Shown here one piece after another: positions 1 through 10,125 of a DNA stretch of 64,000 nt. Numbering within the stretch: position 1 is the stretch's first letter; each line of letters starts with the position of its first letter. Below the pieces are notes generated by a model that ran no database searches, had not been told where the DNA came from, and worked only from the letters and a program-made list of their open reading frames with translations. This DNA comes from Populus alba. Lineage: Eukaryota > Streptophyta > Magnoliopsida > Malpighiales > Salicaceae. The translations under genes were made by a program, and so were the position numbers. The stretch covers positions 10,756,333 to 10,820,332 of the forward strand of contig NC_133293.1 in NCBI RefSeq assembly GCF_005239225.2, in the 5' to 3' direction.

Positions 1-2310
1 TTGCAATGGATTATTGTTGTGTGGTTGCTGGATTTGTTGCATCTTCATATGAACTTTCATCTAAATCTCCTTCAGTAAGGATTGTCTAAACAGTCTTTAT
101 AGGGATGACTGAAGTCTCTAACTCCACCTGTTGTGCATCACCAGACTGTTTTTCCTTCTCCTGTGATTTCTCTTGCTGTAACATGCTAGACTCATTAAAA
201 GTGACATCTCTACTCAAAATCACTTTCTTTGATTCAGAACACCAGAGTCTGTAACATTTTACTCCTCCATTAAAGCCCAAAAATATAACTTTCTTGGCTC
301 TATGATCTAGCTTGGACTCAGTAACATGATAATATGCTGAGAAACCAAATATATGCATAGAGTCATAATCATTTGCAGGAGAGCCTGACCATACCTCCAA
401 GGGGGTTCTTCCATTTAATGCTGCTGAAGGTAGCCGATTAACAATATGATGGGCATAGCTTAATGCCTCGCCCCAGAACACTTTGCTTAGTCCCGAGTGT
501 GATAGCATACATCGAACTTTCTCCACCAATGTGTGGTTCATGTGTTCTGCTACTCCATTTGTTGTGGTGTTTTGCGCACAATAAAATATCGCTTAATCCC
601 TTCATCCTAGCAAACTTCAAAGAAAGGATTTGAAGTGTACTCACCACCATTATCTGACCGAAGAGTCTTAACTCTCCTTCCCGTTTGAGTCTCCACCATT
701 TTCTTCCATTTCAGAAAGATATCAAGGACCTCATCCTTGTGTTTCATCATGTACACCCATACTCGCCTTGAGAAATCATCAATAAAAGCATTCTTTGAAG
801 GTCCCCATACATCTGTGTGAACATAATCTAGAATCCCTTTTGTGTTGTGTATTGCAGTGCCAAACTTAACCCTTGTCTGTTTTCCAAGAACACAATGCTC
901 ACAGAACCCATGTTTCCCAGTCTTGGCGCCTTTTAATAGACCTTGCTTGACTAGCCCTTGCAAAGCCTTTTCACCAACATGCCCTAAGCGCATGTGCCAA
1001 AGTCTGGAATTATCTGCTTCAGCATCTTCTAAGCTTTGGGAAACAGCTGTTGTACCAGTAACGGTAGATCCATCCAGGAAATATAAGTTTCCCATCCTCG
1101 TACCTCTTAAGACAACTAATGCACCACGGATTGCTCTGAGAACTCCACTATGCATGATAATCTTATAACCACTGGATTCTAGGACTCTAAGTGAGAAGAG
1201 ATTTTTCTTCAAGTCAGGTACATATAGTACCTTTGTTAGTGTCTTGACTACCCCATTATGCATCTTCAGATGGATAGTCTCAATCCCTTTGATCTCAGAA
1301 ACATCATCATTTCCCATCAACATAACTCCTCCATCGAACTCCTCAAGTCTCGAGAATAAGTGCTTGTTAGGGCACATGTGATAGGAACATGCACAATCAA
1401 GAATCCATTCACCAGAATGGTTTTCTGGTGATGAGACCATGAATGCAGAGTTTCGTTCATCTTCATCTCCATCTCGTGCAACGTTCACAGTTGGTTCATC
1501 TTTTTTCTTATTACCCTTGATTGGACAATCTTTCTTCTAGTGCCTTTTTTTTTGTGACAAAAGGCACACTCATCTTTTGCAAGATATCGCCTGTTTGATG
1601 ATTTTCCTCTGGATTTTGAGCGAGATCTCCCTCGCCCTCAAAATCTTATGGGGTTTGTTCTGCCTCTAACTGTTAATGCTTCTGACATTGACTCCTTGTG
1701 AACAATTTGGTCCTTCTTCCGGTACTCATTGTTCACCAAAGCATTGGACACATCAATGAATTTAATCTTTTCTTTACCATACAGTAAAGTGGTGACGAGA
1801 TGTTCATATGTGTCAGGCAGTGAATTCAATAACAGTAGAGCTTTATCTTCATCATCAATTTCCACATCTAAATTCTTCAAATCAGCTATCATTTTATTGA
1901 AATCATTCAAATGCTCATTCATGGAAGTACCTTTCTTGTGTTGAAAATGGAAGATCCTTTTCTTTAAGTAGAGACGATTCTCTATACTCTTTTTCATAAA
2001 CTTGTCCTCCAGTGCTTGCCATATTCCTTTGCGGAGTTTTGTTCTGATCCTTAACAAGACAAAGTGGGATGGAGCTGCAGGCTAACCGATTTATCCTCTC
2101 CCAGCTTTTCTCATCCAAATCCTTCGGTTTATCTTCTAGAGTGAAATCCAAATTCATTTGGACAAGCATATTCATAACTTCACATTTCCACATGCCAAAA
2201 TTACCTTTCCCGTCAAACTTCTCCACCTCAAATTTGGTACTCGATACCGGGGTGTATTGTGGAGGTATACTAGCATTCCCTGCTGATCTTTCTTCTGAAA
2301 TATCAGCCAC
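1..2310 (-). pseudogene. Ty1/copia gag-pol, minus-strand copy, broken and cut by window edge
   Basis: This is the 5' half of a copia polyprotein read on the minus strand. In order it shows a UBN2-type gag domain (about 2310-1640), a CCHC zinc knuckle region (about 1590-1540), an aspartic protease segment (ILDCACS, near 1400), the GAG-pre-integrase HHCC zinc region (LWHMRLGH ... CEHCVLGK, about 1010-880) and the integrase core start (FIDDFSRR, about 790-760; SDNGGEY near 650). It continues to the integrase C-terminus at 86-541 and runs off the left edge. It is dead. Gag starts with GTG instead of ATG, there is a frameshift near 2020, a 16-bp deletion near 2050 relative to the plus copy, a TGA before the zinc knuckle and a small in-frame deletion at the integrase start. 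Several lesions are shared with the plus copy at 4926-7205. Confidence 0.93.
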
Positions 2311-3007
2311 TAGGACACCTTTAGATTACAAATGGACTCCCGAAATTGTTAAAACACGCACTTTTATGCTCAAAAAAGCCAAAACAGTAACTTCAGTGTG
2401 CTGTTTCCCAAAACAGACACCACGGTTGCATCCGGAATGGTTGAAAATGCTAGGAACAAGCTTGACTCGGCCAAAAACGGGCTACAAAATCACTGAGTTG
2501 GCCAAAAAACCAATCTAACCGAGTTGACTCAGGAAAGGAATATTATGTCTCTGATAAAGAATATTTTGTCACAGCCAAGGGAATATTATGTCTCTGATAA
2601 CGGAATATTGTCATTCTGTCAAGAGAATATTCTGTCACTGCTAGTGGAATATTCTGTCTCTATTAGTGGAATATTTTGTCTCTGATGATGTGTCTAGTGA
2701 CGTGGCTGTGTGGACCCCTATTGATGACGTGGATGGTGACTCAGCGTCGAGGTGTCGGATGACGTAACTGTCTTCTCAGGCTAGAATTCCGGCAGTGTTT
2801 GGTTTTCCCGGCAGATTTCCGGCGAAACTTCAGCGAGCTCTACAGTGCTCGTTTCAACTCCGATTTTGATGATCTTTATATCGCCGGACTCGTATTGACG
2901 AGAGGAATCTCTGCAGCTGGTCAAAATCAAGATATGAGAACTTTGAACATAGAGCTGAAAAAACGTGTTTTTCTGTGTTAAGCTTCCCTAATGCTCTGAT
3001 ACCAATT
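2311..3007 (-). mobile_element. Copia 5' leader with degenerate tandem repeats and primer-binding site (minus copy)
   Basis: This is the untranslated leader between the LTR and gag, read on the minus strand. At about 2531-2692 it holds a run of degenerate ~22-bp units built on a GACAGAATATTC core. The same array is present in the plus copy (4546-4705). No coding sequence is apparent. Confidence 0.8.
2993..3004 (-). other. Retrotransposon primer-binding site (initiator tRNA-Met type)
   Basis: On the minus strand this reads TGGTATCAGAGC, the standard plant retroelement site complementary to the 3' end of initiator methionine tRNA. It lies 3 bases inside the LTR end. It fixes the orientation of the minus copia and the inner LTR boundary. 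Confidence 0.93.
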
Positions 3008-3455
3008 TGTTGTGCATACTAGACCGAAAGCAAACACAAATAAATAACACAAACAAGAAGATTTACATGGTTCCCCAAAATCAAGTACATCCACGGAGGC
3101 AGCAGATTATATATTATTGGAGGAATGATACAAACACTCAACTCAACCCCAATACAATCCCAAAACCCAGTGTTTCACTCTTCACTCGATGTTCTCTAAA
3201 ATCTGCTCACAACTCTCAAAGTTGCACTCACTGCACACTTCCTCTACTCTTCACTCTTGCTCTCTCTTTGTCTCTATTTATGGGAGAAACGAGAGCTTTG
3301 GCAGCAACCCTTGTGCAGCCCAATAAATGCCAGCCAACTACAGAATATTACAGCTGACTTTAGTGTATTTTTCATAAGTGATGGTGGTAGGAAATGTTGA
3401 CATTAACCTTGGTTGGCAGTTGGAGGTTGACATTATTGTCAAGAAAATCTAGACA
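3008..3455 (-). repeat. Copia LTR, 448 bp, shared by two partial elements
   Basis: Read on the minus strand, the LTR starts TGTCTAG and ends GCACAACA, giving the TG...CA termini of an LTR. It matches the plus-strand LTR at 11937-12384, which is also 448 bp. A purine-rich tract lies just upstream (3456-3470 read in reverse), and a primer-binding site lies just downstream (2993-3004). It therefore acts both as the 3' LTR of the pol fragment at 3456-4075 and as the 5' LTR of the gag-pol copy at 1-2310. Confidence 0.9.
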
Positions 3456-4075
3456 AATCTCCACCTTAGTAAGATTTTTCCATCCAATCCTCGTGATCAA
3501 TCAATACTGCCTCCAATGCGCCATATGGCACTGCACCCTAAAGGTGCTTAACACCGAGAGATGTTGATCAAGTCTAAACAATGTTGGAAATTGATCCTTG
3601 AGACACATTTTGTGAGCATATCAGCTGGATTATCTATTGTACCGATCTTTTGTAGTAGAATATCCCCTTTATCCATAATTTCTCGAACAAAATGAAATCA
3701 AACATCGATGTGCTTGGTGCGGGAATGATGAACCTGATTCTTTGCAAGAAAAATAGCACTTTGACTATCACAATGGACATCCACGTGCTCTTGAACAATT
3801 CCCAAATCTTCAATCAACCCATGTAACCAAATAGCTTCCTTGAAAGCTTTTATTACTGCCATGTACTCTACCTCAGTTGTTGACAAAGCTACTGTTGATT
3901 GTAAAGTTGACCTCCAACTTACAGGCCCTTTAGCAAGTGTAAACACATAGCCTGTTATGGAACGACATTTGTCTAAGTCACCAGCATAGTCCGAATCCAC
4001 ATAACCAACTAAATTTTGTTCGAGTCTATCATCCCTCTCAAACTTCAAACCAATATCAGTTGTGCCATGAATGTA
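3456..4075 (-). pseudogene. Copia pol 3' end (RNase H) fragment
   Basis: On the minus strand this encodes the RNase H end of copia pol: VDSDYAGDLDK, STTEVEYMAV, WLHGLIEDLG and HCDSQSAIFLAKN are all recognisable. A stop follows SRTKHIDV. It ends in the non-coding stretch and polypurine tract before the LTR. It is homologous to 11340-11936 on the plus strand. Upstream pol is missing; at 4062-4075 the homology flips strand, so this is a remnant of a second element. Confidence 0.9.
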
Positions 4076-4198
4076 TGCAATGATTAGTACAAGACCAGAT
4101 ATTTCACATGCTGTCAGTATGGTGAGCAGGTATATGCATGATCTAGGAAAGGGTCACTGACAGGCAGTTAAGTGGATTCTACGGTACATTCATGGCAC
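4076..4198 (+). mobile_element. Flipped copia reverse-transcriptase fragment
   Basis: This short piece matches plus-strand copia at 11222-11340 (TRPDISHA ... KWILRYIH region), although the adjoining pol fragment at 3456-4075 is on the minus strand. A 14-bp sequence (GTGCCATGAATGTA at 4062-4075) recurs inverted at 4185-4198, bracketing the flipped segment. This looks like a local inversion or a template switch. Confidence 0.8.
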
Positions 4199-4199
4199 T

Positions 4200-4452
4200 T
4201 GTAGGGACTTTTGACACCACCTATCTCCATATTGGTATGATATTGTCCACTTTGGGCCTAAGCCCTCATGGATTTGCTCTTGGGCTATACCTAAAAGGCC
4301 TCATACCAATGGAGATATTTGTCCATCCTTATATACCAATGATCCTCCCCACTTCTAGCCAATATAGGAATTTGGTCGTATACCCAACAATCCTCCCCAC
4401 GAACAAAGGACTACTGAGCCTACCCTCAAACAATCATTCATCCGTCCACTCT
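4200..4452 (-). mobile_element. TRIM-like LTR (190 bp) plus partial internal region, minus orientation
   Basis: Positions 4200-4389, read on the minus strand, run TGTTGGGTATACG ... CCTACA and match the LTRs of the TRIM at 12388-13102. A polypurine tract (GTGGGGAGGAT) lies just upstream at 4390-4402, so this is a 3' LTR. About 50 bp of TRIM internal sequence follows to about 4452, where homology switches abruptly to copia leader sequence on the plus strand. The 5' LTR and most of the internal region are lost. Confidence 0.82.
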
Positions 4453-4925
4453 CGACACGTCGGCGATGAGTCATCATTCACGTCATCAACAGGGGTCCAC
4501 ATAGTCACGTCATCCGCCACATCACCTAACAGTGACAGAATATTCTCTTAACAGAATGAGAATATTCCACTAATAGAGACAGAATATTCCACTAGCAGTG
4601 ACAGAATATTCTCTTGACAGAATGACAATATTTCGTTATCAGAGACATAATATTCCCTTAGCTGTGACAGAATATTTTTTATTAGAGACAGAATATTCCT
4701 TTCCTGAGTCAACTCGGTTAGATTGGTTTTTTGGCCAACTCAGTGATTTTGTAGCCCGTTTTTGGCCGAGTCAAGCTTGTTCCTAGCATTTTCAACCATT
4801 CCGGATGCAACCGTGGTGTCTGTTTTGGGAAACAGCACACTGAAGTTACTGTTTTGGCTTTTTTGAGCATAAAAGTGCGTGTTTTAACAATTTCGGGAGT
4901 CCATTTGTAATCTAAAGGTGTCCTA
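4453..4925 (+). mobile_element. Copia 5' leader with tandem repeat array (plus copy)
   Basis: This is the mirror image of 2311-2785. At 4546-4705 there are about eight degenerate 20-26 bp units with a GACAGAATATTC core alternating with AGAGA or AGTGA spacers. The LTR and primer-binding site expected upstream are absent, replaced by TRIM sequence at the 4452 junction. Confidence 0.8.
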
Positions 4926-7205
4926 GTGGCTGATATTTCAGAAGAAAAATCAGCAGGGAATGCTAGTATACCTCCACAATACACCCCGGTATCGAGTACC
5001 AAATTTGAGGTGGAGAAGTTTGACAGGAAAGGTAATTTTGACATGTGAAAATGTGAAGTTATGGATATGCTTGTCCAAATGAATTTGGATTTCACTCTAG
5101 AAGATAAACCGGAGGATTTGGATGAGAAAAGCTGGGAGAGGATAAATCGGTTAGCCTGCAGCTCCATCCCACTTTGTCTTGTTAAGGATCAAAAGTATGC
5201 CTTTTCAGAACAAAACTCCGCAAAGGAATATGGCAAGCACTGGAGGACAAGTTTATGAAAAAGAGTATAGAGAATCGTCTCTACTTAAAGAAAAGGATCT
5301 TCCGTTTTCAACACAAGAAAGGTACTTCTATGAATGAGCATTTGAATGATTTCAATAAAATGATAGCTGATTTGAAGAATTTAGATGTGGAAATTGATGA
5401 TGAAGATAAAGCTCTACTGTTATTGAATTCACTGCCTGACACATATGAACATCTCGTCACCACTTTACTGTATGGTAAAGAAAAGATTAAATTCATTGAT
5501 GTGTCCAATGCTTTGGTGAACAATGAGTACCGGAAGAAGGACCAAATTGTTCACAAGGAGTCAACGTCAGAAGCATTAACAGTTAGAGGCAGAACAAACC
5601 CCAGAAGATTTTGAGGGCGAGGGAGATCTCGCTCAAAATCCAGAGGAGAATCATCAAACAGGCGATATCTTGCAAAAGATGAGTGTGCCTTTTGTCACAA
5701 AAAAAGGCACTAGAAGAAAGATTGTCCAATCAAGGGTAATAAGAAAAAAGATGAACCAACTGTGAACGTTGCACGAGATAAAGATGAACGAGACTCTGCA
5801 TTCATGGTCTCATCACCAGAAAACCATTCTGGTGAATGGATTCTTGATTCTGCATGTTCCTATCACATGTGCCCTAACAAGCACTTATTCTCGAGACTTG
5901 AGGAGTTCGATGGAGGAGTTGTGTTGATGGGAAATGATGATGTTTCTGAGATCAAAGGGATTGAGACTATCCATCTAAAGATGCATAATGGGGTAGTCAA
6001 GACACTAACAAAGGTATGATATGTACCCGACTTGAAGAAAAATCTCTTCTTACTTGGAGTCCTAGAATCCAATGGTTATAAGATTATCATGCATAGTGGA
6101 GTCCTCAGAGCAATCCGTGGTGCATTAGTTGTCTTAAGAGGTACGAGGATGGGAAACTTATATTTCCTGGATGGATCTACCGTTACTGGTACAACAGCTG
6201 TTTCCGAAAGCTTAGAAGATGCCGAAGCAGATAATTCCAGACTTTGGCACATGCGCTTAGGGCATGCTAGTGAAAAGGCTTTGCAAGGGCTAGTCAAGCC
6301 AGGTCTATTAAAAGGCGCCAAGACTGGGAAGCATGGGTTCTGTGAGCATTGTGTTCTTGGAAAACAGACAAGGGTCAAGTTTAGCACTGCAATACACAAC
6401 ATAAAAGGGATTCTAGATTATGTTCACACAGATGTATGGAGACCTTCAAAGAATGAATCTCTTGGAGGTAATCGTTGATTTGTTACTTTTATTGATGATT
6501 TCTCAAGACGAGTATGGGTGTACATGATGAAACACAAGTATGAGGTCCTTGATATCTTTCTGAAATGGAAGAAAATGGTGGAGACTCAAACGGGAAGGAG
6601 AGTTAAGACTCTTCAGTCAGATAATGGTGGTGAGTACACTTCAAATCCTTTCTTTGAAGTTTGCCAGGATGAAGGGATTAAGCGATATTTTACTGTACGC
6701 AAAACACCACAACAAATGGAGTAGCAGAACGCATGAACCGCACATTGGTGGAGAAAGTTCGATGTATGCTATCACACTCGGGACTAAGCAAAGTGTTCTG
6801 GGGCGAGGCATTAAGCTATGCCCGTCATATTATTAATCGGTTACCTTCAGCAGCATTAAATGGAAGAACCCCCTTGGAGGTATGGTCAGGCTCTCCTGCA
6901 AATGATTATGACTTTATGCGTATATTTGGTTGCTCAGCATATTATCATGTTACTGAGTCCAAGCTAGATCCTAGAGCCAAGAAAGCTATATTTTTAGGCT
7001 TTAGTGGAGGAGTAAAATGTTACAGACTCTGGTGTTCTGAATCAAAGAAAGTGATTTTGAGTAGAGATGTCACTTTTGATGAGTTTGGCATGTTATAGCA
7101 GGAGAAATCACAGGAGAAGGAAAAACAGTCTGGTGATGCACAACAGGTGGAGTTGGAGACTTCAGTCATCCCTATAAAGATTGTTCAGACAATCCTTACT
7201 GAAGG
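4926..7205 (+). pseudogene. Ty1/copia gag-pol 5' half (plus copy), broken
   Basis: In order this carries a UBN2 gag domain (4926-5610), a CCHC knuckle (CAFCHKKRH, about 5680-5720), a protease segment (WILDSACSYHMCP, near 5840), GAG-pre-integrase (LWHMRLGHASEKAL, about 6245; CEHCVLGK, about 6345) and the integrase core (TFIDDFSRRVW, about 6490; SDNGGEYTSNPF, about 6620), then its C-terminal part to 7098. Lesions include a GTG in place of the gag start, an internal stop at the 5047 region, a frameshift near 5230, a TGA near 5612, a TAG inside the zinc knuckle near 5712, a stop near 6476 and another near 7096. The copy is split at 7206 by the Ogre-type insertion; pol resumes at 10126. The protein is almost the same as that of the minus copy. 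Confidence 0.93.
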
Positions 7206-7206
7206 A

Positions 7207-10125
7207 TGTCGCACCGTCGCGGTGGAGCGGCGACCAATCGATTGAATTTCGGGGTCTTTTTGTTTTATTGTGAATAAAGGAGTCGCCACCTAGTATTATG
7301 GTCACTAGGAACCCTAACTGTTCTTTCAAAGATTCTAAGGCAAGAGACTGGTTGCGTAAAGGGAAGGTATTAGCACCCCTAGTACGCCCTACCTAAGGTA
7401 AGCTATTTGGTGTTTGGTTTGCTCTATAATTGTTATGGTGTTGGTGTTTTCTAATCCCATTAGTTTTCCTAGGTTTGATTCAAATAAAAAATTATTAGGA
7501 TAGAAATCAAGAAGATTCCATGTGCCTCGAAAGCTCATTTTTTCCTTAGTATTTCAAGAGTTTGCGACTCGTAAATCGCAAGGAGGAGGGACAAAAAATT
7601 TAGAAATCTAGGGCACTAAAAAAAAACCTATATTTTTTAGTATATTATACTCTCACGGCTTGTAAACTGTGGAGCAAAAACAAATAAATTAAAATGTCCT
7701 CGATTATAATCAAGGCTTTTTTCAAGGATATGTGCGGATTTATTACTCCCAATAATATTTTGGATATTCATCCTTTAAGGATTTCTATATCCAAACATTA
7801 GCAGTGAATAATAGACGAATTCCCCCAAAATAGGATTTTTATATTTTTTGGAATATTGGTCAATACCCTTTGGAATTTTATAAACATGTTGTAAAATCCA
7901 AAAATGCAAGAAAAATAATTTTTGTTGTGTTTACGAAATCCATGCGAAACACCTTTGTCGAAACTTCAAATATTTTATATATATATATATATAAAAGAAA
8001 TTCAAAACATGTTAGGGTATTGGCCGTATGCAACACACAAGAAAACTTTTAAATTTTTTTCGAAACACATAGCATCACAATTAAATGTAAACACAAAAAT
8101 GGAAAATAGCAAGCCATCATTCATATTACAAGAACTACAAGAAACTTAAAAAACATTCGTAACAAAAATCATTCAAAGCCAAATCAACTTAAAATTCTAT
8201 ACATTGGAAAGGACTAAGCACGTATGGATGAGGGAGCCAAAGTTTTGAAACTGAAATTTTGAAATTAAAATCCTGCTACATATGTCCATGAATCATGACC
8301 CATTTTATTTTTGCCAAATCAAGAGGAACTGCCATACTTCATACAAAAAGGAAAAAAACTTGGAACGGCATGTTTGTTATAATTATATTACGAAATAAAA
8401 AACCAAAGAAAGCATGGCCGGCTATTTCAATTAAAGAGCATGGAAGGACACTAACAGAAAAGGGAGCTGATGGTGAAGAAACAAACAGCCCCCTTCCCCG
8501 GTTCCTTAAATCTGAAACAGTTAAAGAAAGAAAGAAAACGGAACACCAAAAGCTAGCCCTCTTAACATAGTCACTCATCTAAAACTCAAAGCCATGGCAG
8601 GAACAAAACAAGGCAAACGTTCATTTTGTACATAGTGAAAAAACCGAATGTGCAAATCAAAGCAAAGAGAAAAGAAAAAGGTGCAACAGATTTAAAGGCA
8701 GCAAAGGAGAAGAAAGTTAAGACTTACCTGCAGGTCTCACTGTTTTCTTTTTTGCAGAGGATGAAATAAAACCAAGCAAAACGTTGTTGTCCAGCTTTAG
8801 CAGCAAAGCTCCCTCTCCGTCTTGTCTTTTTTATTTTCTTCCCTCACGGTGCTGCCAGAACACAAACAAGAAACTCCCTTTATTCTGCGTTTTTTTTACT
8901 CTGCCTCTCTTGCGTTTTTTTCTTTTATGTTTCTGCTCCTTTTTGCTCTCTTTCCGCTCTCTTTTTGGCTCTCTCTTTTCTTGCCCCCGTTAGGTCATTA
9001 GAGGGGCTTATATATAGTCTAAATATGTCTCCATTTAGGAAGGATTCAATGCATTAATCCTAGGATGTAAATCCCTACTGATTTGCATAAAAAAAACGCA
9101 AAAGGAAGCTACAATATTCTGATTTTGTGCTGGTGCTTTACATCTGATTTCTTTCCAGTTTTAGAGGAGGGTGTGGCTGTTTTCTTTCCTTCCATAGGGT
9201 CAGCTGCTCCCTTTAAAATAAGGCAAGAAAAGACGTGGTTGCAGCTCCCAAAATCAGGCATGATGATAAAGGAAAAACAACAAGAATTTGTAGTGAAAAA
9301 AGGAAAGAAAATCAGCTGGAGGGTGCAGCTGCAAGGTCTCATTTTCCTTATTTCAGTGTGGAAAAAATCCTATCATTTATGATGATCTAGCACCCTTTCC
9401 AGCTTTCAATATCCTTCTTCAATTAAATCCCTCATTTTAGCAATTTTCAATTCAATCCTTGGTCCAAAAAAATCCTTCGAATCAGCCCCGCGAACTTGGG
9501 CTATATTCTTCCCGCGGTAGAATTTTCATCTACGCATCTAGGACTATAACTTTGATGAAGGAATCGAAGTGAGATAAAAACTTTTTACAAAACAGAAACT
9601 AGCAGTAATCTAGTTAGTCAAAAAGGTTCTTGATCTGACAATACTGAGCATACAAATCTGACTGAGAATCTGCCCTAAGAATAATGATCCCTAGGACCTA
9701 ATAAAGGTGTACGTTAATTTTTCAACATGTCATGAGTGACAGAATATACCTAGGATGGTCAGATGTCATACAAAACCGAGTCAGAATCAGAGCCTAAGTT
9801 GGAACAAAAAATTGCCACAGCAGCAGAACCATTTTTTTTTAGTGCAAATTCTGAGGGATTCATTCAACCTTAAAGACCAGATAAAAAAATGAATTTAACA
9901 TTATGAAGACTCCTGACCAAACTAAGAAAAAAAACTGATGATTTTGGTAGCAACGGGGAAGGATAAAAACAAAAGCAGAAAACAGCTCAAACAAGGCTTT
10001 CAAAAAAATATTTCTTTTTGTACTTTTGTCAATTTTCTAGTGAACATGAGCTAAACTCCTATACTCTGTTCAAAAGAGGCATACACCCTCTCCAGCACGT
10101 GGGGGTTCGAAATTGAGTAACAACA
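7207..10125 (+). mobile_element. Solo LTR-like insertion (Tat/Ogre-type Ty3/gypsy), 2.9 kb, with AAGGA target duplication
   Basis: The minus copia copy (around position 80) shows the empty site, so both edges are exact. The insert starts TGTCGCACCG and ends AACAACA, with TGT...ACA termini. It is flanked by direct 5-bp repeats AAGGA at 7202-7206 and 10126-10130. The first 200 bases carry phrases that I recall from plant Tat/Ogre LTRs (GGAGTCGCCACCTAG near 7275, GGGAAGGTATTAGCACC near 7362). I see no gag-pol ORF, no second copy of the terminus and no primer-binding site inside, so a solo LTR left by LTR-LTR recombination fits best. A TATA-like TATATATA occurs at 9009-9016 and a TA microsatellite near 7977-7993. 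Confidence 0.8.

Noticed and set aside
842..1168. 108-codon plus-strand ORF, with a mirror at 6076-6402
   Set aside because: It is the antisense shadow of the copia protease/integrase frame and mirrors in both copies for that reason.
2069..2518. 149-codon ORF present in both orientations (also 4718-5167)
   Set aside because: It is antisense to gag and the leader of the copia copies, not a separate gene.
8295..8578. Overlapping ORFs of 91 and 79 codons inside the Ogre-type LTR
   Set aside because: No domain is recognisable and the context is an LTR; overlapping frames on both strands suggest chance.
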